A stretch of DNA of 19,145 nucleotides from UMGS1532 sp045594795 (GTDB taxonomy: Bacteria > Bacillota > Clostridia > Oscillospirales > Acutalibacteraceae), in assembly GCA_045594795.1 (NCBI GenBank), contig JAZNZF010000058.1, positions 1-19,145 of the forward strand. Direction: 5' to 3'. The notes under the pieces are model-generated. The model made no database searches, had not been told where the DNA came from, and saw nothing but the letters and a program-made list of their open reading frames with translations. Both the position numbers and the translations under genes were made by a program. Numbering within the stretch: the stretch's first letter is position 1; every line of letters starts with the position of its first letter. This document shows positions 8,886-16,865 of this stretch, piece by piece.

Positions 8886-8921
8886 CTTTATTGCTTTTTT
8901 TTAACACTATATTGCTTTTTT
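8886..8921 (-). promoter_or_regulatory. Paired 21-bp-spaced direct repeats, probable AraC-family operator (copy A)
   Basis: Two direct copies of ct(a/t)tattgctttttt lie at 8886-8900 and 8907-8921, with a period of exactly 21 bp (two helical turns). The proximal copy ends 3 bp upstream of the -35. Two-turn spacing of direct half-sites next to the -35 is typical of AraC-family class II activation. The identical arrangement beside the intact regulator gene in copy B supports binding by that regulator. Confidence 0.65.
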
Positions 8922-8966
8922 TAAATGTTTGCATTATATTTCGTATTAAAAACAAGAATTGCGACT

Positions 8967-9308
8967 GTCGGTTATGCAATTTTCGTTTTTAACCGTTTCG
9001 CAACATTTCTAAAATTACACAAAAAAATCATGCTCTTATTCGATTTTTGTGCAATCTTTACCAAATGAAAGCCTAACGTTAGCATTAAACCCTGCTTTTC
9101 TGACATTGTTGGTAAAAATAATAAAAACATTAAAAAGCAACAGCCTACCCGTGACAAAAGCCACAAACTATATATAGCGGTTTTGCTGTTGTTTTTTGGG
9201 TTTTTAACACAATTTTGCGAAAACAACAGCAAGGCACAAGCGGTTGTAAAAGGATTTGGGTATCACCCAAAAAGCATTTTCACTTACAATTGCGATTCCG
9301 GTTCTATC
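8967..9308 (+). pseudogene. Eroded araC-type regulator gene relic (copy A counterpart of the gene at 16866)
   Basis: The plus-strand frame containing codon 8991 matches the intact regulator in collinear order. RFATFLKLHKKI (from 8994) aligns with RDATIRILLHNN near its N-terminus. CAIFTK then aligns with CLIPNK, which in the intact protein comes only at residue 110, so about 80 codons of the cupin sensor are deleted. An in-frame TGA sits at 9066. Beyond it, PTRDKSHKLYI...FLTQFCENN aligns with TTRDKNYKRLI...LLTRFCENI. At DNA level, ttttaacacnattttgcgaaaaca is shared with one difference. SKAQAVVK then aligns with SAKLVAVK, after which similarity fades before the HTH region and the frame runs into the terminator at 9321. 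The start codon is lost, but the promoter positions (TTGCTT 8912-8917, TATATT 8935-8940) are retained. No functional product is expected. Confidence 0.7.
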
Positions 9309-9320
9309 CGTATAAAATGT

Positions 9321-9351
9321 AAAAACCACGATGAATTTCATCGTGGTTTTT
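9321..9351. terminator. Bidirectional intrinsic terminator
   Basis: AAAAACCACGATGA (9321-9334) pairs perfectly with 9338-9351 across a 3-base loop, giving a 14-bp stem flanked by A-runs and T-runs so it works on both strands. On the minus strand it ends the copy B operon about 54 bp after the stop at 9405. On the plus strand it lies just past the araC relic. Confidence 0.9.
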
Positions 9352-9404
9352 ATCATCTTTATGAGGCGCTGCGGTTACCTGCGAGCGCTATTTTGAACAT
9401 TTGC

Positions 9405-12400
9405 TTAGTCATCCATTTCGCCGGTTACGTCCTCTAATTGAGCGTATCCGAACTGACTTCCGTCTGAGATTGTCTGGTTGCTAATAATGTTGCTGTATGC
9501 AACCGTTCCGTCATCATATACAATGTATGCGCGTGCGAAACGTTCGGCAGTTGATTTGCTTAATTGGAATAGTATCATAAAGTCAACCGCGTCGACATTC
9601 TCTACTACTTTTTCTGTTTTCTGTAGTAATTTATTATGAGAATCGGTTTTCTCAAATGCATCTTCATCATCGAGAGTGAAGTCACGTCCATCTTCTTTAC
9701 CATAATAATCATTCATATAGGTTTTAGCACCAAAGATGAATCCGTACTTTACAATCGTTTTTTCTGGATTAGGATTAGCGTGAGCAAATACTCTGAAGTC
9801 GGTACCCTCGTTAATTTTGCCAACGATAGACACTTCATCGGCTTCTAATACTTCTGCTTTTGCTACGATATACATTGTGCTACCGCAAGCATACAGCTCA
9901 AGGGTTTGACCTGTAGCTACTATCGTGTTATTCATTTCCCAAGAGTTAGCAAGAGCATCTTCCACTATAATTGCCGTATCGTATGCAAATAGCTTGTTGT
10001 CGTACGGCTTTGTACCATCAACCTTTACAACAGTTACTGAAGTTGTAAGACTCATATCGCGATTATAACGAGCCTCTATTACGGTACTCTCTACTATAGG
10101 GTCATTTAAATCTTTGTTCCAAACAACGCTACCATTGTCATCTCTCATTACGGTATAGCCGTATACGTCGCGGACAGAGTTCTCAATATTGTCTATCTCT
10201 TCTTCACTAAGGACCTCACGAACAGTTGAGCCAAGTGTTACATTAATAACCTTAAGAACACCCGTTGCATCCCTGAACTCTACGGTGTAAGTGTTGATAG
10301 TGTACTGTGCAGTAACGGTTAAGTTGCCAGTAATGTTATCAAATGCAACATCCCAACCTGTGAAGGTGTAACCCTTTCTCTCGGGGTCCGCAGGAGCAGT
10401 TGCTGCTTTGCCGTGCTCTACAGTTTCTGTCTTGAGCACTGTATCGTCCCAATCAACGAAGGTTACGGTATGACTGTTGGATACATAGTTTGCTGTAACA
10501 ACCAGGTTTCCTGTAATTTTGCCGAACTCTTTATCCCAACCTGTAAAGTCATAGCCTTCTCTTTGTGGGTCTGCAGGTGCGGTTGCACCCTTGCCATACT
10601 CTACGGTTTCGGTTTTAAGCACCGCGCCGTTATAATCAACAAAGGTTACAGTGTAGGTGTTAACGGTGTACTGTGCTGTAACAACTGTGTTTTCTGTAAT
10701 GTTGCTGAAATCTTTATCCCAGCCTGTAAACACATGACCCTCTGCATAGGTGTCTGTAGGTGCAGTTGCAGCCTCACCATACCCTACAACTTGGGTCTTA
10801 ATAACCTTATTGTCAAGACCAACAAATTTTACCGTGTAAAGATTCTCTTCGGGCGTTACGTCTGTGCCTGTGTCTGTGCCCATTACCTTTACATCTGCTA
10901 AGGTGGAAGTAATTAAATATTTACCCGTTTCTTCGTTATTTAAAACCTGAAGATAGCCCTCAATACTGTTAAACTCTACAAATTCTAACCTAATGTAGCT
11001 TGCAAAGCAGGGCTTGATGTCAAAGCTTAATACACCGTTTTCAACATCATCGTCAAGTGCAACAAAGACAGGTTCGGTTGCATTCATAGCATCTTCTTTG
11101 GTTTCGCCAAGGTATATGTTAATTTTACCCGGCCAGCTTTCTTCGTAATTTTTAAGGTAGCTTAGCTGAATATTAGAAATTGTCTTAAGCCCACCTAAGT
11201 TCATTAGCACATCGTAGGTATCCTCGCCAACTAAGCCTTCGTTTAAAACAAAGAAGGTTTTGTCACTACCGTCGGCTAACGAGTTAAGAAGCTTAGGATA
11301 AACACTATATTCCTCGCCGTTCATATACACTTCGTAATCGGCGCTTGTCTTGTCTAAGGCTACGTTTCTTGTAACGAATTTTTGTGCGTCGGTTGCGAAT
11401 ATATTTATAGAACTAATGCAAACGTTCTCTTTAGTACCCTCGAATACAAAGCGAACATACTGCATCTGCGTTGCATTTTCCAAGGTTATGGTTGGCTCTA
11501 TGGCGCCTGTTTCATTAACAGTATAGGTCCCAACCAAATCATCGTCGCCAAATACACCACTATTGTTTGCGTATACCTTTAAGGTTTCGAAGCCGTTGCT
11601 TGCATCTATTAGTGCATTTACCGAAATTTTGCTTACTTCAACAATTTCGCAGAGATTGTAAATAAGCTCTAAATCCTTATTTTCAGTTGCAACAGTAGCA
11701 GAGGTTTCGGTATTTGGTGCATAAATCTTGTTACCGTCTGCGTCAAGGTTTACACTACCGTCGGTCAACTGCTTTTGCTCAAGTGCTGTTAGGTTTTCGT
11801 CACTAACAGGGGTGCTATTGGCGCCGCTTACAAGGTTTGCTTGCATTGGCATATTCTGGGCCAAGTTGGTTTGGTAATCGGTAGCCTCTGCACCTTCACC
11901 CCAAGCGAACAGTACCGATGCGCGTAGGTAAAGGGTGTTTTTTGTAGTGGCTGTATAAATAGGGTTAAGTATGCGTATAGCAAACCATTTACCCTTAACG
12001 GCCTTGGGGAACTCTACCACCTGTCCGTAAGTTATTTCTTGGCTTTCTTCGTTATAGTCGAACACAGGCTCTCCAGAGAAAAGGTCTTCCCTATCTTCTG
12101 CTATGTATACCTGATAAGCACTTGTCATGTAAGCACTTTCTTTCCAAGTGCTTTGGAAAATAAAGCCCTTAACTGCGGTTAAATCCCCTTCGTCAAGCTC
12201 GACAATAAAGTCAGACACTCTGCCCGCCTTCGCACCGTTTAAGTCGGTGTGTATTTCTCCAAAACCGTCTCCGGTACGAGAAAGAACATTTGAACTAAAT
12301 TTCTCTTGAAGGGCTGATACATCAACATCGGTAGATGTATCTGGTCCCTGACCGTCAACCCTAACGCTTAGGTTCTCGGACTTGAGTATGTTTTGTCCGT

Positions 12401-14363
12401 ATGTGGTTTCTATTTCTGTTATATCGATATCCGAAGTGGGCATAACGTTGGCAGCTTTTGTGGAATCGAAGCTCTCATCAACATATTTACCGTAAACTGC
12501 AAACTCGGTTAAACGGGTATGCACTGCGTTGTAAGCGCCGTATGTAAGCGTAGTGGTACTGGAAGCACCAAGCTTTTCTGAAATTGGGTTGTAAATACGA
12601 ATACCTACAAAGCGTGCAGTATCCGCAACATCGTCAGACTTATCAAAGTTGATAATGTCCATCCGTTCATTAGTGCCGTATTTTCTGTAGTCGGTTGCGT
12701 TGTCAACCGTAACATAGGGGGTACCGCTGAAAAGACTTCCCCTTTCGTCACTAACATAAACCTCAAAATCACCAGGTACAAGACCGGGATTGGTTGGGAA
12801 ACCAAGCACTATGTGGCTTAAATCGGCAACGTCTTTCAAATCGTAATAAATATCAAGGTAGCGTTGTCTGTTCTCGGTATAGTCGGTAATGTTGCCTTCG
12901 CTGTCTATAGTTGCGAAAACTGGTTTGTTAAAATCAACCTTGGTTGTGAGGTTACCATCAGAAAGCTGAGAAATTGGTGTGTCTCCTGTAACACCTGTGT
13001 CAAGCTTGGTAACAGTTCCGTCAACAATCTCGTAGCCGTTTAACACAGGCGATACTGTAGTATCGGGGTGGGTAAGGTTGTCAAGCACCGAAAGGTCTGT
13101 GCCTTCGGGTATATCGTAATCTTCGCACTCGGTAACCTTTGTAAAGGCTTCCTCGTCGGTATAAACATTAAACTCGCGCAAACGAACAAGCGAATCTGCC
13201 GAGTCCACACCGTCAGCATGCGGTTTTTTAATACGCATACCAACATAGCTACCCTTGTAACCCGAAACCTCATAATGCTGTGTAGCTTTTGGGTCGTCGC
13301 TCGAGTAGGTATAGTAAGGTTCCTCGTCAAAAAGTTCGTCGTCGCTATCGCCTATATATAACTCGTACTCGCGTGGGATGTAATCAGACTCGGTGCTGTG
13401 AGCTATATATATATCATTAATATTTTGTTCGCCCTTAAGCTGTAAAATTACATCTACGTAATTATCGGTTTCGCTGTTGTAGTATGGGCTTGCTGTAACA
13501 TCTACGGTTACCTCATTAGAGAGGTCACCGTCGTATAAAGGCTTAACAGAGCTAAGTGTAGCTGCAGTATTTTCGGTGCCGTTAGAATACTGTGCGGCAA
13601 TATTTTTTACTACCGAACGCGCAGGCGCTGCGGGTAAATCAAGCGCGTCTTCCTCGGTTGGCTTGCCGTAGTCGTCAATTTTAGAGCCGTATACGTTAAA
13701 CTCATCCATGCGGATTTTGTATGAGCTGCTCACCCAACCTTCGTAAAGTTCATCCGAGCTGGTAGATGCAGTTACACGCATTGCTACATACTTTGCCTTA
13801 AAGTTAGTTGTTTTAAAGCGTTGTGTACGGAAATTAGCGCCTGTATTATCATAGGTGAAAATCGGCTCGCCACTAAAAAGCTTGTCGAGCTGATTGCTTG
13901 CATATATCTCATAGGATATCCAGCTGTATTTGTTAGCTTCAACCGTTGCTGCTCTGTTTACTACCAAAACGTCACTTATATCGCAAACACCGTCTAAAGT
14001 GTGAACAACGTCGGTATAAATCGTACCGTCGCGATATAAAGTTGTGACACCGTTTATGGTTTTTGCATATGAGCCAGCGCTTAAATCGAATTTAGTAAAC
14101 ACGCCGTCTGAAATTTGTGGGATTATACTTTCATCGCTATATTCAGTTGTAATACCATTCCAGTCCTTATAAGTAACGGTTGTAGATGTTACCAACGAGG
14201 TGGATGCGTCGGGTACGCTGTTAGTATTATTAGCTTCTTCTAATTGGTAGGAAAAAGCATTATCAGTACCCGTTGCAAAAACGGATATAGTGCCCGAACA
14301 GGCAGAGATAACAATTAAGAGTGAGAGTATTGCTGAGGTTATTCGTTTAAATGTATTTTTCAT
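9405..14363 (-). CDS. Giant secreted discoidin-like protein with InlB-type B-repeats, copy B
   Basis: This is a 1652-residue exported paralogue of the protein at 684-6407. The ATG at 14363 follows GGAAAGGAGA (about 14374-14383). The signal peptide (MKNTFKRITS...) has the same ambiguous ISAC22 and FA/TG sites. Six discoidin-like domains lie at about residues 55-226, 248-402, 408-625, 657-822, 836-990 and 997-1162, matching copy A domains 1, 2, 5, 6, 7 and 8. After VMGT the two proteins part company. Copy B continues with three InlB/Listeria-Bacteroides (Flg_new-type) B-repeats at about 1176-1233, 1236-1294 and 1297-1355, each with G..[FW]TGWD.-F..IT.N--VTA.Y. A fourth, degenerate unit (to about 1433) and an unassigned C-terminal domain containing IVKYGFIFG and RAYIVYDDGTVAYSN follow. 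There is no C-terminal hydrophobic helix or LPxTG-like motif. It is likely released, or held by the B-repeats or by lipidation. A role as carbohydrate-binding or adhesive partner of the upstream hydrolase is inferred. Confidence 0.8.
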   Translation of the reverse strand: MKNTFKRITSAILSLLIVISACSGTISVFATGTDNAFSYQLEEANNTNSVPDASTSLVTSTTVTYKDWNGITTEYSDESIIPQISDGVFTKFDLSAGSYAKTINGVTTLYRDGTIYTDVVHTLDGVCDISDVLVVNRAATVEANKYSWISYEIYASNQLDKLFSGEPIFTYDNTGANFRTQRFKTTNFKAKYVAMRVTASTSSDELYEGWVSSSYKIRMDEFNVYGSKIDDYGKPTEEDALDLPAAPARSVVKNIAAQYSNGTENTAATLSSVKPLYDGDLSNEVTVDVTASPYYNSETDNYVDVILQLKGEQNINDIYIAHSTESDYIPREYELYIGDSDDELFDEEPYYTYSSDDPKATQHYEVSGYKGSYVGMRIKKPHADGVDSADSLVRLREFNVYTDEEAFTKVTECEDYDIPEGTDLSVLDNLTHPDTTVSPVLNGYEIVDGTVTKLDTGVTGDTPISQLSDGNLTTKVDFNKPVFATIDSEGNITDYTENRQRYLDIYYDLKDVADLSHIVLGFPTNPGLVPGDFEVYVSDERGSLFSGTPYVTVDNATDYRKYGTNERMDIINFDKSDDVADTARFVGIRIYNPISEKLGASSTTTLTYGAYNAVHTRLTEFAVYGKYVDESFDSTKAANVMPTSDIDITEIETTYGQNILKSENLSVRVDGQGPDTSTDVDVSALQEKFSSNVLSRTGDGFGEIHTDLNGAKAGRVSDFIVELDEGDLTAVKGFIFQSTWKESAYMTSAYQVYIAEDREDLFSGEPVFDYNEESQEITYGQVVEFPKAVKGKWFAIRILNPIYTATTKNTLYLRASVLFAWGEGAEATDYQTNLAQNMPMQANLVSGANSTPVSDENLTALEQKQLTDGSVNLDADGNKIYAPNTETSATVATENKDLELIYNLCEIVEVSKISVNALIDASNGFETLKVYANNSGVFGDDDLVGTYTVNETGAIEPTITLENATQMQYVRFVFEGTKENVCISSINIFATDAQKFVTRNVALDKTSADYEVYMNGEEYSVYPKLLNSLADGSDKTFFVLNEGLVGEDTYDVLMNLGGLKTISNIQLSYLKNYEESWPGKINIYLGETKEDAMNATEPVFVALDDDVENGVLSFDIKPCFASYIRLEFVEFNSIEGYLQVLNNEETGKYLITSTLADVKVMGTDTGTDVTPEENLYTVKFVGLDNKVIKTQVVGYGEAATAPTDTYAEGHVFTGWDKDFSNITENTVVTAQYTVNTYTVTFVDYNGAVLKTETVEYGKGATAPADPQREGYDFTGWDKEFGKITGNLVVTANYVSNSHTVTFVDWDDTVLKTETVEHGKAATAPADPERKGYTFTGWDVAFDNITGNLTVTAQYTINTYTVEFRDATGVLKVINVTLGSTVREVLSEEEIDNIENSVRDVYGYTVMRDDNGSVVWNKDLNDPIVESTVIEARYNRDMSLTTSVTVVKVDGTKPYDNKLFAYDTAIIVEDALANSWEMNNTIVATGQTLELYACGSTMYIVAKAEVLEADEVSIVGKINEGTDFRVFAHANPNPEKTIVKYGFIFGAKTYMNDYYGKEDGRDFTLDDEDAFEKTDSHNKLLQKTEKVVENVDAVDFMILFQLSKSTAERFARAYIVYDDGTVAYSNIISNQTISDGSQFGYAQLEDVTGEMDD
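10299..10838 (-). repeat. Three tandem InlB-type B-repeat units within the copy B protein gene
   Basis: Three consecutive units of about 60 codons encode Y-TV.F-----VI/LKT-.V.YG..ATAP.D....GH/Y.FTGWD..F..ITEN/GN--VTA.Y. They start near 10838, 10658 and 10475 on the minus strand. They are more alike to each other than any other repeats in the window, suggesting later local expansion or acquisition. They are absent from copy A. Confidence 0.8.
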
Positions 14364-14385
14364 AACTTCGTTATCTCCTTTCCTG

Positions 14386-16686
14386 TTATTTAACTATATG
14401 TATCATTGCAGATGCAAAGCGGTTTGTGCCTTTTATGGTAGCACGTAAAGCTACAACATCGCCGTTTTTAGCATCGGCTGCAGGGGTATAGGTAACCGTG
14501 TTGCCGTCGGTTGTTATTGTGCCAAGGTCGGCATTTTCTATTTCGGTTTTATCGGTCTGTAATTGACCCTTTGCGGTAGGAAGAACAGAATATTCTTTAA
14601 TCTCCCACTCAACCTCTGCGCCGTCTGGGCAGTCAATTAAGGTTGGGCTTATGGAAATGCTACTATCAGCACTAAGCGTGCTTGCTACAGCCTGTTCTTC
14701 TGTACCCGCTTTGTAAAGCTCTAACTGTGCTAAAGGCTCGAGGGTAGTGAAAATGTAAATGGTGTAAAGACCTTTTTCGGTATTTGCTTCGGTATATTCA
14801 ATAGAATTAGTAACATTAGATATAGTTGTGCGTTGGTATGGAATAGTTGCTTGAATATTTTTTTCGGTACCATCAAAGGTAAAGCAGAACACGTTTATAT
14901 CCTTGCCTTCCAACGATTTTTCTAACTCAACGTTAAAGGTAAGTGCATTAGCATTGCCCTCTTTCTTTTCAATAAGTAAAGAGAAATCTTCGCCGTCCCC
15001 AGAGGTAAAGGCAGATGCATGAAGCTCCTCGCCCTCGTAGGTCATGTTATGAACGTTTGCGTGGTCGGGAATATAGTTATTAAGAAAAGCTATATTATAG
15101 AAGTTGTAGCGTACCCAGCCGGCTGACTCTACGCTATGTGGGTAAGACCAAGCCATATTTGCGCGATCGCCGGTCATATTTTCAAGACTTGTTGCGTCAG
15201 CTATCAAGCTATAAGAAGGGTCACCGACCCATCCGCCAACAAATCCCCAATGCAGACCTGTGTGCCAGCCGTTGTTAGCAAGCGCTATTAGGTACGAGCA
15301 ATAAGACGAGACCCAACCGCCATCACCCCAAAAATATCCGTTGTCGCCACCGTTGGGAATATCAGGGCTTGATGCATAGAATTCGGTTACGGCAAGCTTT
15401 GCGTTTCCATAATTTTCGCGCACCTTACCAAGTGTAACGTAAAGCAGGTTGTAAAAGCGTCGATTCTCTTTATCGGGGGTAATATATGACCCATAATATT
15501 CGTGGAAGGTAAATACGTCGATTGTTGCTGAATAATTATTATAAAGATACCAATTTATATATTTATCAATAGTTATAGGGTTGCCCTGGTCATCATTTTG
15601 TACGAAACTTTTGGCTTCACTTGCAGGCTCGGCACCCCAGATTTGAACGTGTTTTGTGCGTTCATCACTATCGAGCGCTTTTCTTGCAAGACGTGCCATC
15701 TGACCCCAGTAAACACGCTTGTCACCAACGGTAGCATAATCCCAAGAATCACGCCAGGTGCTGTCTTCTTTCTGTTGGGGCTCGTTATAGTAACTTAAAA
15801 TGTTTACGTTAGTAAGACCTTGGTCATAGCAGTATAGGAACATCTCTTTAGCAGCGTCGGCATATCTGTTTAAATCTTTAGGTGCAGAGATACGTGGACG
15901 GCTTGGGTCTTCACCAAACCAGCTTTGAATACGCTCGGCTACCTTCCAACCGAAAGAAACCTCGATTTCAGTACCAGCCTCACCAAGCATACGCCAGTAC
16001 TCAATACACGACTGCATATACTCGTTATTGAAGTCGTATATGCCGGCCATATAATTTTGATAGTCTTTGTTATTTTCATAGTCAGTACGGGTTGGATTAG
16101 GCTCGGTATCAGTCATCATCCAGTCAATCTGGAACCAAGAACGCGCATAAGAGGCGTGGATATCATTAAAACGCTTTGCATTAAGCTCTATGTAAGCAAT
16201 GTTTTCACCGTTTGTCTGACTTTGTGAATATAAGGTAAACATTGTTGGGAAAACATTACATCCGAACTTCTGGAAATCTTTATATGCAATTTTGTTGGTG
16301 CTGTTATATACAGTAATATTTCGGTTATTGTTTGTTACTGCTGAGCCAACTGCAGAAATTGGAGAAGCGCCATACTTTGAAACCGAAGCATCATATGTTG
16401 CTTCGCCAATTTCGCCAAAGCCTTTCTCGTCAAGCTCTTCGCCCAAATCTGTATCATCACCATCACCGATGGCTAACTTTACGCCTGCGCTGATGTCAAG
16501 GTCGCCGGTAGAGTTAGCAACAATTAAGCCGTTTGCATCGCCACTATCGGCAATACCATCCTGTTGCGCGGTGTTGGGGTTATCACTGTTCTTATTGCTC
16601 TTATCTTTTGAATTACAAGCCGCTAAGCTAAAAAGCATTGCTACTGTTAACAAAAGTGAAAGAACTCTTACAAAAGTAGTTTTCAT
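14386..16686 (-). CDS. Clan GH-A-like glycoside hydrolase lipoprotein, copy B
   Basis: This is a 766-residue paralogue of the copy A hydrolase. The frame is open further upstream, but the start is placed at ATG 16686 (MKTTFVRV...) because AGGAG lies 8 bases before it. The ATG at 16692 is only about 2 bases from that site, and the open frame above it overlaps the promoter leader. Lipobox LAAC gives Cys24 as the lipidated residue. The catalytic motifs are conserved: SYARSWFQIDWM, LSYYNEPQQ (Glu302), IWGAEP, TFHEYY (His395) and LAVTEF (Glu435). The linker is acidic but shorter than in copy A. Differences cluster in loops, such as the insertion after IWGAEP (KSFVQNDDQGNP) and the region after TEFYASS, which could alter substrate range. 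A beta-sandwich and an Ig-like C-terminal domain follow. The stop is 22 bp from the discoidin-like gene start, so the two are co-transcribed. Exact GH family and substrate are not determinable here. Confidence 0.8.
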   Translation of the reverse strand: MKTTFVRVLSLLLTVAMLFSLAACNSKDKSNKNSDNPNTAQQDGIADSGDANGLIVANSTGDLDISAGVKLAIGDGDDTDLGEELDEKGFGEIGEATYDASVSKYGASPISAVGSAVTNNNRNITVYNSTNKIAYKDFQKFGCNVFPTMFTLYSQSQTNGENIAYIELNAKRFNDIHASYARSWFQIDWMMTDTEPNPTRTDYENNKDYQNYMAGIYDFNNEYMQSCIEYWRMLGEAGTEIEVSFGWKVAERIQSWFGEDPSRPRISAPKDLNRYADAAKEMFLYCYDQGLTNVNILSYYNEPQQKEDSTWRDSWDYATVGDKRVYWGQMARLARKALDSDERTKHVQIWGAEPASEAKSFVQNDDQGNPITIDKYINWYLYNNYSATIDVFTFHEYYGSYITPDKENRRFYNLLYVTLGKVRENYGNAKLAVTEFYASSPDIPNGGDNGYFWGDGGWVSSYCSYLIALANNGWHTGLHWGFVGGWVGDPSYSLIADATSLENMTGDRANMAWSYPHSVESAGWVRYNFYNIAFLNNYIPDHANVHNMTYEGEELHASAFTSGDGEDFSLLIEKKEGNANALTFNVELEKSLEGKDINVFCFTFDGTEKNIQATIPYQRTTISNVTNSIEYTEANTEKGLYTIYIFTTLEPLAQLELYKAGTEEQAVASTLSADSSISISPTLIDCPDGAEVEWEIKEYSVLPTAKGQLQTDKTEIENADLGTITTDGNTVTYTPAADAKNGDVVALRATIKGTNRFASAMIHIVK

Positions 16687-16726
16687 AAGCATTTCTCCTT
16701 TTCTGTACGAAACCTTATCTGAATTA

Positions 16727-16742
16727 TGGTGAGGATACACCA
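16727..16742 (-). promoter_or_regulatory. Conserved 5' leader hairpin of copy B operon
   Basis: TGGTG (16727-16731) and CACCA (16738-16742) form a 5-bp stem with a 6-base loop at the beginning of the predicted transcript. This is the same position and stem as at 8829-8844. Confidence 0.45.
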
Positions 16743-16752
16743 CACTAATTTT

Positions 16753-16780
16753 ATTATACAAGATTCATTGTGCTTGTAAA
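16753..16780 (-). promoter_or_regulatory. Sigma-70-type promoter of copy B hydrolase operon
   Basis: On the minus strand the -35 is TTTACA (16780-16775), the spacer 16 bp and the -10 TATAAT (16758-16753). It is identical in layout to the copy A promoter and lies 3 bp from the proximal operator repeat. Confidence 0.75.
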
Positions 16781-16783
16781 TTG

Positions 16784-16819
16784 CTATATTGCTTTTTTTT
16801 GACACTATATTGCTTTTTT
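16784..16819. promoter_or_regulatory. Paired 21-bp-spaced direct repeats, probable AraC-family operator (copy B, intergenic)
   Basis: Direct repeats of ctatattgctttttt at 16784-16798 and 16805-16819 match with a 21-bp period. They lie in the divergent region between the hydrolase operon and the araC-type gene. The proximal repeat abuts the hydrolase -35. The distal repeat overlaps the candidate -35 of the regulator gene, so the same site could activate the operon and repress or autoregulate the regulator. Confidence 0.7.
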
Positions 16820-16838
16820 GAAATGTTTATGTTATACT
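16810..16838 (+). promoter_or_regulatory. Candidate promoter of the araC-type gene
   Basis: TTGCTT (16810-16815), a 17-bp spacer and TATACT (16833-16838) lie upstream of the regulator gene. The relic in copy A retains TTGCTT, 17 bp, TATATT at the equivalent place. The -35 is inside the distal operator repeat. Confidence 0.5.
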
Positions 16839-16865
16839 TGCTATTGAAAGGACGGGGATGACACC

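Noticed and set aside
8972..9232. Minus-strand open frame of 86 codons in the intergenic region
   Set aside because: It is antisense to the araC relic, has no ribosome binding site, and its opposite strand shows frame-consistent homology to the intact regulator.
16687..16761. N-terminal extension of the copy B hydrolase (MYNKISVVYP...)
   Set aside because: The extra codons overlap the -10 region, leader hairpin and Shine-Dalgarno. The copy A protein starts at the equivalent MKTT, and a signal peptide should be N-terminal.
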